In this document: piece after piece, positions 1 to 7,672 of the stretch
Layout: each line of letters starts with the position of its first letter
Position numbering within the stretch: the stretch's first letter is position 1
Source of the DNA: Maricaulis sp.
GTDB taxonomy: Bacteria > Pseudomonadota > Alphaproteobacteria > Caulobacterales > Maricaulaceae
Assembly: GCA_002694345.1 (NCBI GenBank)
Contig: NZLV01000185.1
Span: 1-20,741 of the forward strand
Direction: 5' to 3'
DNA length: 20,741 bases
Notes under the pieces: generated by a model
The model's input: the letters and a program-made list of their open reading frames with translations, nothing else
Database searches by the model: none
What the model was told of the DNA's origin: nothing
Translations under genes and position numbers: made by a program

Positions 1-323
1 CCTGTTCTGGCCAAGGTTCAGGCCTGCAGCGTGTCAGCGCGTTGCTGCCCTAGGTCTTGCTTGGCAAGCCAATATTTCGACAAATTTTCAGCCGGAAGCC
101 AATATGACGCTGGCGGTATTTCCAATGTCTGTTTCAATAAAAACGACGTTAAATGAGCGAGTTACGGCTATCGCTTGTTGGCCTGTCGTCGGTCCTGTTC
201 GCGTTCGCAATAATAACTTGCATTGACGAACCTAGTCTCCCCTGTCTAACGTCCTCCCATCGGGCAAGATGCAGAACAGCCGCACCAAGCGGACGGCGCC
301 CGGATTTTTCGGGGAGAGAAAAC
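1..323. other. Non-coding leader upstream of the TonB receptor
   Basis: No credible gene lies here. An open frame runs in from position 153, but its first 57 codons do not look like a receptor N-terminus, and a good signal peptide starts only at 324. The stretch holds a 10-bp direct repeat, AAGCCAATAT, at 66-75 and 96-105 (30-bp period). It also holds a copy of the cluster-wide motif at 217-234, and a partial inverted repeat around it (GTTCGCAAT at 203-211 against ATTGACGAAC at 222-231). AATAAT at 209-214 could be a -10 element, but I find no convincing -35. Positions 1-60 could hold the tail of a gene outside the window; I cannot tell. Confidence 0.6.
217..234 (+). promoter_or_regulatory. 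Putative regulon operator, site 1 (TonB receptor)
   Basis: The sequence CTTGCATTGACGAACCTA matches the hand-derived consensus CTTGCATWATCGAACCGA at 15 of 18 positions. It ends 89 nt before the receptor start and follows a possible -10 (AATAAT, 209-214). The same motif recurs in the other promoter-bearing gaps of the window, which is why it is called. The binding protein is unknown. Confidence 0.6.
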
Positions 324-2639
324 GTGAAATTCATCAAGCAAGGAACAGCCCTCGCGGTCGTGCTCGCCGCGGTCTGTGCGGGCGGCGCATACGCGCAGGA
401 CAATGGCGAGCAGGCGAGTGGGGATGGTCCCACGCTGGACGTCATCCAGATCACGGCCCAGCGCCGTGAAGCCAGTGTTCAGGATTCTTCCATCGCGGTC
501 TCGGCCATTACTGGCGACACGCTGGAGGATGATCGCATCTTCAGTTTCGAGGACCTGGCCGACTCCGTGACGTCCCTGTCCTTCACGGCTCTGTCGCCGC
601 TGGATCAGGAATTCAACATTCGCGGGATAACGAACCCCCGCCTCGACTCGCCCTCGGCTGACCAATCCGTCGGGATCTTTGTCGACGAGGTCTATATCGG
701 CCGCTCCGGCCTGTTCAATTCGGACATGTTCGACATTGAGCGCGTTGAAGTGATCCGGGGTCCGCAAGGCGTTCTGTTGGGGCGGAACGTCGTCGGCGGT
801 GCCATCAACATCATCACGGCCAGCCCGACCTTCGAGCCCAGCGGGGCTATGTCGGTTTCGGTCGGCAATTACAATGAGGTCGTGACCCGCGGGCATGTCA
901 ACGGACCGCTCAGTGACACGGTCGCCGGCCGCTTCTCGTTCCAGTCGCGCAATCGCGACGGGTTCAATCATGACATCCTGCACGACCGGGACCTGGACAA
1001 TATCCAGTCGATCCAGGCCCGCGCGCAATTGCTTTACCAGTCCCAGGAAGGCGGCGTCTCCGCGCGCTTCGTGATGGACTACATGGATGATGAGTCCAAC
1101 GGCTTCCACTCCGTGGCCATCAATGGTCCGGATCCGAATACGCAGGGACCGTGGAGTGCAGCGCGTGAAGCGATCGGTCAGGCCCTTGGCCGCCCGCTGG
1201 ATCTGCGTGAAAGCCTTCCCGAGCACCCGCGCTATGCCGGTGACACCAGCGATACGGCACAAGCCCTCCGTCGCGAAGCGTGGGGTGCCACCCTGGATCT
1301 GGATATTGATCTGGGCGATGTCGCGACCTTCACCAGCGTGACCGGCTATCGTCAGGGCCAGGCCTTCAACATCTATGACCAGTCCGGCGTCGGTCCGGAC
1401 AATGGCTTCGGTGTGATTTCTGCCCTTCTGTTCAGCTTCCCGGTCAACGAAACCGAGGAAATCAGTCAGTTCACCCAGGAATTCCGGCTCGTGTCGGCAC
1501 CGGGTGACTCGGCGATCGACTGGATTGCTGGGGCCTATTTCCAGTCCGATCACGTGCAAAAGTATGACCGCTTCTGGGCCGAGGTGCCCTTCCCGGTCCT
1601 GACGACGCTGTCGGGTGAATCCCACTGGTTCAACAAGGCCGAGACCCAGTCCTACGCCATTTTCGGTCAGGTGGGTTGGCAGATCACGGACAACTTCCGG
1701 CTGGTTGGCGGTCTGCGCTTCACCAGCGATGACAAGTCCGGCATCGTCACGGGTGCCGCCGTGGAGGGGGGCGACCAGTTCAACCCCACCGACACGACGC
1801 CGCTGTCACCGCTGTCCCCGGCTTTCCCGGAAGGTTCGTCCTTCACGACGCGCTACGGACAATCCTGGGAAGAGTTGACCCCTCAGCTCACCGCGGAATA
1901 TGCGCCCAATGACGACCTCTTCTTCTACGCGACCTGGTCGCGCGGATACAAAGGGGGAGGCTTCGAGGATGATCCGGCCAACCCGGCGGCGGCCCAGTCA
2001 GGCTATGACCCGGAGACGGTGGAGAATATCGAGCTTGGGGCGAAGATTGACTTCTTCTCCCGCCGGGCCCGCCTGAACATCGCGGCCTTCTCGATGGACT
2101 ACCAGGATCTTCAGGTCACCCAGACCGATGATGGCTGCCTTTGCAACATCACGGACAATGCTGCCGACGCCGAAATCCTTGGGGCTGAGTTCGAGCTGAC
2201 CTTCGCGGCCACCGACCGGCTGACCCTGTGGGCCGGCGCGACTTTCCTGGACACGGAATACATCGCCTTTGTGGACAGCAATGGTCTGGACAATTCGGGT
2301 AACCAGCTCCAGCGGACGCCGGAATACCAGTTTAATGTCGGCGGCGAGCTCGTGCTTGATGTGGGACAATTCCCCGAGGCTCTCTCGATCCGGGCCAATT
2401 ACACGCACCAGGGCGAGATGTTCTGGGCACCGGACAATTTCCAGTACGAAGAGGCCTATGGTCTGCTCAACGGGCGGATTGCCTTCGAGCCGGTGGATGC
2501 GAACTGGAGCGTCTCCGTCTGGGGCCGCAATATCACCGACGAGATCTACCGGACCAATGTCATCGCCTTCTTCGGCGATGAAGTGTCCCGTCTCGGCGCC
2601 CCGATGACCTATGGCGCGGAATTCTCCCTGGAATTCTGA
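324..2639 (+). CDS. TonB-dependent outer-membrane receptor
   Basis: This 771-residue protein should be a ligand-gated outer-membrane beta-barrel energised by TonB/ExbBD, importing a hydrophobic or bulky substrate. The chosen start is GTG 324, because GGGGAGAG lies 5 nt upstream and it opens directly into a signal peptide (basic MKFIKQ, hydrophobic 8-20, likely cleavage after AYA at 22-24). A TonB-box-like stretch LDVIQITAQ (38-46) precedes the plug, about residues 48-168. The plug carries FNIRG (97-101), VEVIRGPQG (141-149) and a GGAINI segment (158-163). The rest is barrel, ending in a terminal Phe (FSLEF), as expected for BAM-dependent insertion. It is the only uptake receptor beside the catabolic genes and has its own copy of the shared motif, so it probably brings in the pathway substrate. 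No siderophore gene is nearby. The ligand cannot be read from the sequence. Confidence 0.93.
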   Translation: MKFIKQGTALAVVLAAVCAGGAYAQDNGEQASGDGPTLDVIQITAQRREASVQDSSIAVSAITGDTLEDDRIFSFEDLADSVTSLSFTALSPLDQEFNIRGITNPRLDSPSADQSVGIFVDEVYIGRSGLFNSDMFDIERVEVIRGPQGVLLGRNVVGGAINIITASPTFEPSGAMSVSVGNYNEVVTRGHVNGPLSDTVAGRFSFQSRNRDGFNHDILHDRDLDNIQSIQARAQLLYQSQEGGVSARFVMDYMDDESNGFHSVAINGPDPNTQGPWSAAREAIGQALGRPLDLRESLPEHPRYAGDTSDTAQALRREAWGATLDLDIDLGDVATFTSVTGYRQGQAFNIYDQSGVGPDNGFGVISALLFSFPVNETEEISQFTQEFRLVSAPGDSAIDWIAGAYFQSDHVQKYDRFWAEVPFPVLTTLSGESHWFNKAETQSYAIFGQVGWQITDNFRLVGGLRFTSDDKSGIVTGAAVEGGDQFNPTDTTPLSPLSPAFPEGSSFTTRYGQSWEELTPQLTAEYAPNDDLFFYATWSRGYKGGGFEDDPANPAAAQSGYDPETVENIELGAKIDFFSRRARLNIAAFSMDYQDLQVTQTDDGCLCNITDNAADAEILGAEFELTFAATDRLTLWAGATFLDTEYIAFVDSNGLDNSGNQLQRTPEYQFNVGGELVLDVGQFPEALSIRANYTHQGEMFWAPDNFQYEEAYGLLNGRIAFEPVDANWSVSVWGRNITDEIYRTNVIAFFGDEVSRLGAPMTYGAEFSLEF

Positions 2640-2687
2640 TCTCCCAGAGCCGGGCCCTTTGGGGTCCGGTCCATTCCAGACAAAAAG

Positions 2688-2717
2688 AAGGCCGGCCCGG
2701 ATAACCGGGCCGGCCTT
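2688..2717. terminator. Bidirectional intrinsic terminator between convergent genes
   Basis: A perfect 13-bp stem (2688-2700 with 2705-2717) closes a 4-nt ATAA loop. It lies between the receptor stop (2639) and the SDR stop (2742). The minus-strand transcript gains a T-rich tail from AAAAAG at 2682-2687, so it is strongest for the SDR operon; the plus-strand tail is only TTT. A second 8-bp stem with one G-T wobble (2650-2657 with 2662-2669) sits just after the receptor stop and may help. Confidence 0.85.
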
Positions 2718-2741
2718 TGCCGCATCTGGCGGAGGGAAGAA

Positions 2742-3494
2742 CTAGGACTGCACGCGTTTGGCCATGGCCGCAGCCAGGCCGGCCGGGTCCCGGGCGAGCT
2801 GGGCGCGCACGCCGATGGCATGGGGATCGGTATCGTGTTCGGCAATGCCGCGCTCGGCGGCCCACAAGCCGGCCTTGCCGATGTCGCGCGGCTGGGACTT
2901 CTCGATCCAGGTGACGTGGGACGCCATGCGGGTATCCACCGATCCGACGATCAGGGACGTCACGCCGATCCCCAGCGGGGCCAGTTCGGCGCGCAGACAG
3001 TCCGAGGCCGCCCGGGCCGCGAACTTGGACGGGCTGTACCCGCCCATGTCCGGCACGGCCACGATGCCGCCTGCCGAAAGAACATTGATGACCGCTCCAC
3101 CCCCATTGGCTTCCATGACCGGTCCGAAGGCCCGAACCATGTTCAGGACGCCAAAGAAATTCACTTCCATTTCCTGGCGGACAATCTCCGGCTTGTCGGT
3201 CTTGTAGAGCCGTTCCATCTGGAACATGCCGGCATTGTTGACCACGAGGGTCACGTCGGAACAGGCCTTGGCAGCCGCTTCGATCTGCTCGGGTCGGGTC
3301 ACATCGAGCTGCACGGCTTTCAGGCGCTCAGGGTCACGCGCGGCGATGGCTTCGGCATCCGCCAGATTGCGAGAGCCGACATAGATCCGCGCCGCGCCCT
3401 GATCGAGCAATTCCTCGACAAAGCCCAGTCCGATCCCGCGATTGGCGCCGGTGACGATGGCCACGCAGCCTTCGGTCTTGAATCTGTTGCTCAT
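2742..3494 (-). CDS. Short-chain dehydrogenase/reductase (classical SDR)
   Basis: This is a 250-residue classical SDR, the usual family size, expected to be a cytosolic NAD(P)H-dependent alcohol/ketone oxidoreductase. It shows the Rossmann motif TGANRGIG (15-22), NNAG (86-89), the catalytic Ser at about 140 and the YSPSK active site (Tyr153, Lys157). The start ATG overlaps the stop of the SnoaL-like gene by 4 nt (ATGA), and GGAAGA lies upstream, so it is translationally coupled as the last gene of the minus-strand operon before the 2688-2717 terminator. The substrate is unknown. The operon context suggests an intermediate bearing a secondary alcohol or ketone. Confidence 0.92.
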   Translation of the reverse strand: MSNRFKTEGCVAIVTGANRGIGLGFVEELLDQGAARIYVGSRNLADAEAIAARDPERLKAVQLDVTRPEQIEAAAKACSDVTLVVNNAGMFQMERLYKTDKPEIVRQEMEVNFFGVLNMVRAFGPVMEANGGGAVINVLSAGGIVAVPDMGGYSPSKFAARAASDCLRAELAPLGIGVTSLIVGSVDTRMASHVTWIEKSQPRDIGKAGLWAAERGIAEHDTDPHAIGVRAQLARDPAGLAAAMAKRVQS

Positions 3495-4042
3495 GAGGTC
3501 TTCCAGTTCCAGCTGTAGAGAAGGTCTTCGGGTTTCTTGGCGCCGCGGGTGAGTGCGCTCGGATCGGGTGCGATGGCACCCCGGCCCCAGCTCTCCTTGA
3601 GCGGCATTTCATGGTTCCATTCCCAGGCCAGACGGCGATGGGCGATGGCCCAGCGGCCGTCGCGGCGTTCGAACCGGTCGATGACGCGGGCCATGGTCAG
3701 GCTGTCGAACGGATCCTCGCCATCCTCGCGGCGCGAGAAGGTCATGATATAGCTCTCCGCCCGGGCCAGATCGCCCTCAACCTCGATGAGGACATTCGTG
3801 GTGGCGTGGGTCATGCGCGGGGCGGTCGGCAGGATCTTGCGCAGCATGGCGAGATAGTCGCTGGCCGGCCCCTGGAAGGTGCCGCCGTGATCCTCGATCG
3901 CATCCTCATGATAGGCCTGCGCGATCAGATCGGCATCGCCGCGGTCGGCGCCGCGGCAATAGCGGATCAGGACTTCATAGATGGCCTGCTTGTCCAGCAG
4001 GGTCTGGACGGCGGCGGTGTCCAGGCTTGGGGCATCGCTCAT
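3491..4042 (-). CDS. SnoaL-like NTF2-fold protein, probable lyase/isomerase
   Basis: The product is 183 residues of the SnoaL_4-like branch of the NTF2 superfamily, which includes dehydratases, isomerases and LinA-type dehydrochlorinases. The N-terminal helix (KQAIYEVLIRYCRGAD, 18-33), Asp33 and His79 (RMTHATTN) fall where the Asp-His dyad of LinA-like enzymes would be. The core ends in the characteristic WAIAHRR strand. It is a paralogue of the protein at 14277-14807, with which it shares the AIxxHG, IAHR and DWN/EWN signatures. The start overlaps the upstream stop by ATGA, and AAGGAG precedes it. It sits fourth in an operon with SDR, DapB-like and LEH-like genes. The dyad assignment is by eye and the reaction is not established. 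Confidence 0.82.
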   Translation of the reverse strand: MSDAPSLDTAAVQTLLDKQAIYEVLIRYCRGADRGDADLIAQAYHEDAIEDHGGTFQGPASDYLAMLRKILPTAPRMTHATTNVLIEVEGDLARAESYIMTFSRREDGEDPFDSLTMARVIDRFERRDGRWAIAHRRLAWEWNHEMPLKESWGRGAIAPDPSALTRGAKKPEDLLYSWNWKTS

Positions 4043-4473
4043 GCTGTACTCCTTTCGAGGAATTTCGGGCCCATGATGACCGGGCGTTCAATCAGGGGGC
4101 GGGCGTGGTCAGGCAGGTTGCCGCCATCCGCGCTGCCGCGATCGAAATAGTCGCGCCAGCCACAGATCTTCTCCCCCCGGAATTCGAGAATGCCCATATA
4201 GGGCACGATGACAGGCCGGCCCTCGGCGCCCTCGACGAAGAGGGCGGTGTCGGATTCCGCGAGACTGAAAATCCGCCAGGCCGGATTGCGGACCTTTTCC
4301 TTGAAGACGGTCAGGAATTCCCGCGCGCCTGCCTTGCCCGTCTTGGGCGGCACGCTCACGGCAGAGAAATGCCAGACAATGTCGTCAGTCATGTGTTCGA
4401 GAACGGCGTCGATATCCTGGCGTTCACACCAGGCATCGATCACAGCCTGCAACACCGCTTGTTTGCGGCTCAT
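4039..4473 (-). CDS. Limonene-epoxide-hydrolase-like NTF2-fold protein (LEH-like 1)
   Basis: The product is 144 residues, the size of the LEH/SnoaL-like family. The start is ATG 4473, because GGGAGGAG sits upstream; the open frame continues further 5' but only as a shadow of the DapB-like gene. The family signature GWRDYFD is clear (105-111; Asp108 fits the third catalytic Asp of Rhodococcus LEH as I recall it). The Arg-x-Asp pair of LEH appears here as EGAE (81-84), so the Arg is Gly82 and the first Asp is Glu84. A true epoxide hydrolase is therefore doubtful; an isomerase or dehydratase is as likely. Its stop overlaps the next start (ATGA), so it is coupled to the SnoaL-like gene. Confidence 0.8.
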   Translation of the reverse strand: MSRKQAVLQAVIDAWCERQDIDAVLEHMTDDIVWHFSAVSVPPKTGKAGAREFLTVFKEKVRNPAWRIFSLAESDTALFVEGAEGRPVIVPYMGILEFRGEKICGWRDYFDRGSADGGNLPDHARPLIERPVIMGPKFLERSTA

Positions 4474-4537
4474 GCGCTCCTCCCTCTCTGATCGGCCCGG
4501 GTCCTTGGGACTTCTTGGGCGTTTGATGACAATGGGC

Positions 4538-5581
4538 TCAGCCCGCGCGCCAGGGCGCAAATTCTGGTGTTTCGACCACGCCGGGCGGCGCGGCGATGAC
4601 GTGGGGCATGGCGTTGAGCACAGCACCGGCCACGCCCAGCATTTCCGCAGACACCCGTTCCTGCCAGCCTGCGGGCGTCTCGACCCCGAAGGCGATCGAG
4701 ACACAGGGCTCTCCCTCCACCCGGATCGACCAGAGGCCCGGCTCCGGCGCGTCAGGCTCGGGCGTTTCCATCGTCCAGGCGATGTGAAGCTCAACCCGGT
4801 CGGTCGCCCCGGTCCGGGCGATCCAGCGCCAGTCAATCCGGGCCGCTCCGCCCGGCTCGATCCGGCCAGCAGCGATCTCCAGCGGAACCGGCGTTGCGGT
4901 CAGGCTGTGATCGGTGACCACCTCGATCTCCTGCCAGCCCAACCGGTCGGCGACACAGGCGACGACTTCCTCGAACAGGGCATTCATGGTCCGGGCCGGG
5001 ACCCAGTCTGGTGAATTGGGATCAATCCGGTCGACCGGGGCACCGAAGCCGATGACGTCAAAGACATAGTCGGGGTTTTTGACGGGGCGGCAGTCGACCG
5101 TTTCGCTGAGGCTGACCTTGCGGACATCCCGGCAGACGCCGGTGGCCAGGACGGCCAGCTTTTCAGCGGCAAAGCCTGGGTTCAGTCCGGCCCCCATAAA
5201 GCTGGTGCCGCCCGCCTCGGCGGCGGCCTGCAGCCGGGCGCGGCGCTCTGGCGCCCAATGGGCCGGATAGGTGCCGCCATTGATCGAGATGACATTCTTG
5301 CCGGACCGCAGAAGGCGCTCGATATCCGCATCATGCCGGTCGGCCGGCGGGTCGAGCCGCGCGGCGTGGATCACCACGTCCGCGTCGAGCGCCAGAATGG
5401 CCTCGACATCCCGCGTGGCGGTGATGCCGACCGGGTCACGGCGGGCGATTTCTCCGGCGTCCTTTCCGGCCTTTCGCTCGCCATAGACGAACAGGCCCAC
5501 CAGTTCATGGCGGGGGGAATCGATCACGGCCTGGAGGCAGGTCCGCCCCATGGCACCGGTGGCCCACTGGATGACTTTCAC
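4538..5581 (-). CDS. DapB-like NAD(P)-dependent dehydrogenase
   Basis: The product is 347 residues with an N-terminal Rossmann domain (KVIQWATGAMGRTC, glycines 9 and 12) like dihydrodipicolinate reductase. It is much longer than DapB and fits the group that includes 2,4-diaminopentanoate dehydrogenase (COG3804 type), with the typical PHVIAAPPG segment near the C-terminus. It is not expected to make lysine, because the neighbours are all catabolic. The start is a GTG that overlaps the stop of the upstream SDR in a GTGA (5581-5578), so translation is coupled. A 64-nt gap separates it from LEH-like 1, with no visible promoter or terminator. The substrate is unknown; relatives act on oxo or amino compounds. 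Confidence 0.82.
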   Translation of the reverse strand: MKVIQWATGAMGRTCLQAVIDSPRHELVGLFVYGERKAGKDAGEIARRDPVGITATRDVEAILALDADVVIHAARLDPPADRHDADIERLLRSGKNVISINGGTYPAHWAPERRARLQAAAEAGGTSFMGAGLNPGFAAEKLAVLATGVCRDVRKVSLSETVDCRPVKNPDYVFDVIGFGAPVDRIDPNSPDWVPARTMNALFEEVVACVADRLGWQEIEVVTDHSLTATPVPLEIAAGRIEPGGAARIDWRWIARTGATDRVELHIAWTMETPEPDAPEPGLWSIRVEGEPCVSIAFGVETPAGWQERVSAEMLGVAGAVLNAMPHVIAAPPGVVETPEFAPWRAG

Positions 5582-6504
5582 GCGGACGTCTCCGGTTCCC
5601 GCATGGCCGCGGACAGGGTCTTGAACAGATCGGCGAAAGCGGCTTCCGCTCCGGTGAAGCCCCGCGCCGTGTCGAGGCCTGCCTGGCTGTCGGCAAAGGC
5701 ATCCATCGCGCCGAGATCATCCGGCATGAGGCCGCCCTCGGTTTCCACCGTTCGCACCCGGCGCAGCCATTTGCCGCCACCCAGCCAGGTTTCGCCGGTG
5801 CGCGTGCAGGCCGGACTGGCCAGCCAGACTGCGGCCTGGGCGATATTGTCAGGGGCCATGGGGCCGGCGGCCTGCGCTGTAGTGTCTTCCGCGCCCGTCA
5901 TGCGCGTGGCGGCATAGGGGCAGAGAATGTTGACGCCGATCCGGTCGCGCCATTCATCAGCCAGGGTCAGGGCGAAGGCGTTGAGCGCGCCCTTGGAGGC
6001 CGCATAGGCGGCCCGCCCGCGAACGCCATAAAGGCCGGCCGAGGACGACACCAGCAGCGCGCGTCCGGCGGTGGAGGTCTCCAGCGCCGGCTTGAGCGCT
6101 TCCAGCAGGGCCACGTTCGCGAAGAAATTGGTTTCCATCACCGAGCGGATCACATCGATCGCGCCCGTATCGAACCGGGCCGCAGGGCCGGAGGTGCCGG
6201 CATTGCAAACGACGGCGTCGAGGCCGCCGAACTCGGACATGGCCCGGGCCAGCATGCGGCGCGGCGCGTCTGCATCTGTGACATCGCTGTGTTCGGCCAC
6301 GGCGCGCCCGCCCGCCCGGCAGATGGCCTCCGCGACAGCCGAGGCTTCATCAGTCGCACCCTCCCGGATCCGGTTGTTGACCACGACATTGGCGCCAGCC
6401 TGAGCGAGGGCGCGGGCAAAGGCAGCACCGAGACCTTTTCCGGCTCCGGTGACCAATACAGTTCGTCCGTCAAGCGGACGCGGGGAGGAGTTTGTAGCTT
6501 GCAT
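5578..6504 (-). CDS. MFE-2-type SDR, probable (3R)-hydroxyacyl-CoA dehydrogenase
   Basis: This is a 308-residue SDR with TGAGKGLG (19-26), CNAG (100-103), Ser at about 154 and Tyr167/Lys171 (YAASK). The VVNN start after the Rossmann beta-2 strand, the TRMT segment and the late WLGGGKW...RRVRT stretch resemble the dehydrogenase domain of peroxisomal multifunctional enzyme 2 (17-beta-HSD type 4). That suggests a 3-hydroxyacyl-CoA substrate rather than a free alcohol. About 50 residues follow the core, as in MFE-2 linkers, but no hydratase domain is attached. The only plausible start, ATG 6504, lies inside one copy of the shared motif and has no good Shine-Dalgarno, so initiation may be leaderless or weak. 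It heads the five-gene operon down to 2742. Confidence 0.86.
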   Translation of the reverse strand: MQATNSSPRPLDGRTVLVTGAGKGLGAAFARALAQAGANVVVNNRIREGATDEASAVAEAICRAGGRAVAEHSDVTDADAPRRMLARAMSEFGGLDAVVCNAGTSGPAARFDTGAIDVIRSVMETNFFANVALLEALKPALETSTAGRALLVSSSAGLYGVRGRAAYAASKGALNAFALTLADEWRDRIGVNILCPYAATRMTGAEDTTAQAAGPMAPDNIAQAAVWLASPACTRTGETWLGGGKWLRRVRTVETEGGLMPDDLGAMDAFADSQAGLDTARGFTGAEAAFADLFKTLSAAMREPETSA

Positions 6505-6515
6505 ATCCGAACGAT
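6498..6515 (+). promoter_or_regulatory. Putative regulon operator, site 2a (overlaps SDR start)
   Basis: CTTGCATATCCGAACGAT matches the consensus at 13 of 18 positions, the weakest of the main sites. It contains the ATG of the MFE-2-like SDR (6502-6504, read on the minus strand) and faces site 2b. Occupancy here would block both transcription and ribosome access for the downstream operon. Confidence 0.45.
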
Positions 6516-6522
6516 AAAATCG

Positions 6523-6540
6523 TCGGTTTGATAATGCAAG
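6523..6540 (-). promoter_or_regulatory. Putative regulon operator, site 2b (SDR operon)
   Basis: Read on the minus strand it is CTTGCATTATCAAACCGA, 17 of 18 positions matching the consensus. It lies 18 nt before the start of the SDR operon. With site 2a it forms a 43-bp imperfect inverted repeat (6498-6540) around a small CGATAAAATCG palindrome (6512-6522), filling most of the 49-nt gap after the regulator gene. Confidence 0.62.
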
Positions 6541-6553
6541 CGAATACGGGCGG

Positions 6554-7510
6554 CTACTCTGCGGCGTCGGTCGCAGCCAGGGTTTCCGTGACCTCGAATT
6601 CCACGTCTTCCGGCTTCAGCGGCTCGTTGCATTCCGAGCAAACGACTTGAGGATCAAGGATATTGCCGCAGGGCTTGTGCGTCAGCAGCAGCGGCGGGCC
6701 TTCCGGGGCCACATAATACTGGTCGCCCCACAGCAGCAGCATCAGCAGGATCGGATAATAATCGATCGCCTTCTCTGTCAGCCGGTACTCGCTGCGCGGC
6801 GGGCGTTCGGAATACTGGTGCAGCTCGATCATGCCGATCTCGGTCAGCCAGTTGAGGCGTTCCGACAGCACATTCGTGGCAATCGCCGTGTCTTCGCAGA
6901 TTTCGTCGAACTTGCGCAGGCCGGTGAAGATCGAGCGCAGCACCAGACTGGCCCAGCGATCGCCGGTGATCTGGGCGACGTGGTCGAGCAGGATCGAACC
7001 TTCTTCCCGGTTGCTGGCCGTATCGCGATGGCGGCGGCGGCGAGAATAGGTCGGGGTCATCCAGCCCAGGCCGGGACCTTCGCTCCAGCTCATGTCGCGG
7101 GCATCGATTTCCTCGAGGCAATGCCCACAGGCTGGTTTGGGGTCGAAGGTCTTGCCGCATTGGTGGTGACGCAGCTGGATCGAGATCTTGCCGTCCTTGG
7201 GTCCCCAGAGCTTTTCCCAGCGCAGCATCATCAGGGCGGCCCAATACAGGTCGCGGCCCTTCTCTGTGAGATGGTATTCGAAGCGCTTCGGCGATTCCGA
7301 ATAGGGCACTTTGGTCAGCACATCGGCTGCAACCAGGCGCTTCAGGCGTTCGCTGAGCAGGGGTTTGAGCAGGCCAGTCCGCGAACGGATTTCCTCGAAA
7401 CGCCGGGCGCCCAGCCAGAACGCCTCCAGGATGAGGAGAGTCGAGGTGTCGCCGACCACTTCCAGCGCGCGCCAGATCGAGCACGTACGTATGAATTTCC
7501 GTTCGGCCAT
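6554..7510 (-). CDS. Tandem HxlR-family winged-helix regulator with two metal-site-like segments
   Basis: The product is 318 residues, about twice a normal HxlR regulator. Two HxlR-type winged-helix domains are visible: residues 10-103 (Cys10, SERLKRL, FEYHLTEKG) and about 171-264 (SERLNWL, SEYRLTEKA). Each is followed by an identically spaced metal-site-like segment: His115-x2-Cys118-x9-Cys128-x2-Cys131 and His278-x2-Cys281-x9-Cys291-x2-Cys294. A basic linker (RRRRHR, 157-162) joins the halves. It has its own promoter gap containing a copy of the shared motif (7569-7586), which suggests autoregulation. It lies between the transporter operon and the SDR operon and is the only regulator among the catabolic genes, so it probably controls them. 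The effector, and whether it represses or activates, cannot be read here. Confidence 0.9.
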   Translation of the reverse strand: MAERKFIRTCSIWRALEVVGDTSTLLILEAFWLGARRFEEIRSRTGLLKPLLSERLKRLVAADVLTKVPYSESPKRFEYHLTEKGRDLYWAALMMLRWEKLWGPKDGKISIQLRHHQCGKTFDPKPACGHCLEEIDARDMSWSEGPGLGWMTPTYSRRRRHRDTASNREEGSILLDHVAQITGDRWASLVLRSIFTGLRKFDEICEDTAIATNVLSERLNWLTEIGMIELHQYSERPPRSEYRLTEKAIDYYPILLMLLLWGDQYYVAPEGPPLLLTHKPCGNILDPQVVCSECNEPLKPEDVEFEVTETLAATDAAE

Positions 7511-7568
7511 GCCGTTCTATGTCCGACTTTGCTTCCCCGCGCCGGTCGCACCGCGACCATTCCCAGCG

Positions 7569-7586
7569 CTTGCATTATCGTAACCA
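7569..7586 (+). promoter_or_regulatory. Putative regulon operator, site 3 (HxlR gene)
   Basis: CTTGCATTATCGTAACCA matches the consensus at 15 of 18 positions. It lies 58 nt before the HxlR start, in the 145-nt gap between the transporter stop and the regulator, on the strand opposite to the gene. It fits feedback control of the regulator. Confidence 0.55.
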
Positions 7587-7633
7587 ACTAGGCGGCCCGG
7601 GTGTGGAAGACAAGGTGCGATATGTCGCGCCCT

Positions 7634-7672
7634 GCCCCCGGGAGGGGGCGCTTCCCTATTCGGGAAGCGCCC
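7634..7672 (-). terminator. Hairpin at the end of the MFS gene (possible terminator)
   Basis: An 11-bp perfect stem (7646-7656 with 7662-7672, loop TATTC) includes the MFS stop codon at 7656-7658. An alternative 6-bp GC-only stem (7634-7639 with 7644-7649, loop GGGA) shares bases with it, so the two exclude each other. No T-tract follows on the minus strand, so ordinary intrinsic termination is uncertain; RNA stabilisation or a Rho-dependent end are alternatives. Confidence 0.4.

Noticed and set aside
153..323. N-terminal extension of the TonB receptor reading frame
   Set aside because: The 57 extra codons would bury the operator-like motif and precede a clear signal peptide with its own Shine-Dalgarno at GTG 324.
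246..1625. 459-codon open frame opposite the TonB receptor
   Set aside because: It is a shadow frame; the receptor has signal peptide, plug and barrel features, and this frame has none.
4474..4836. Upstream extension of the LEH-like 1 reading frame
   Set aside because: The extension overlaps the DapB-like gene in another frame, has low-complexity shadow composition, and a strong GGAGG site marks ATG 4473.
4538..5581. Lysine biosynthesis dapB
   Set aside because: The protein is much longer than DapB and sits in a catabolic operon; only the Rossmann opening is DapB-like.
6627..6639. TTGCATTCCGAGC as another regulon motif copy
   Set aside because: It lies within the second Cys motif coding sequence of the HxlR gene and departs from the consensus after TTGCAT.
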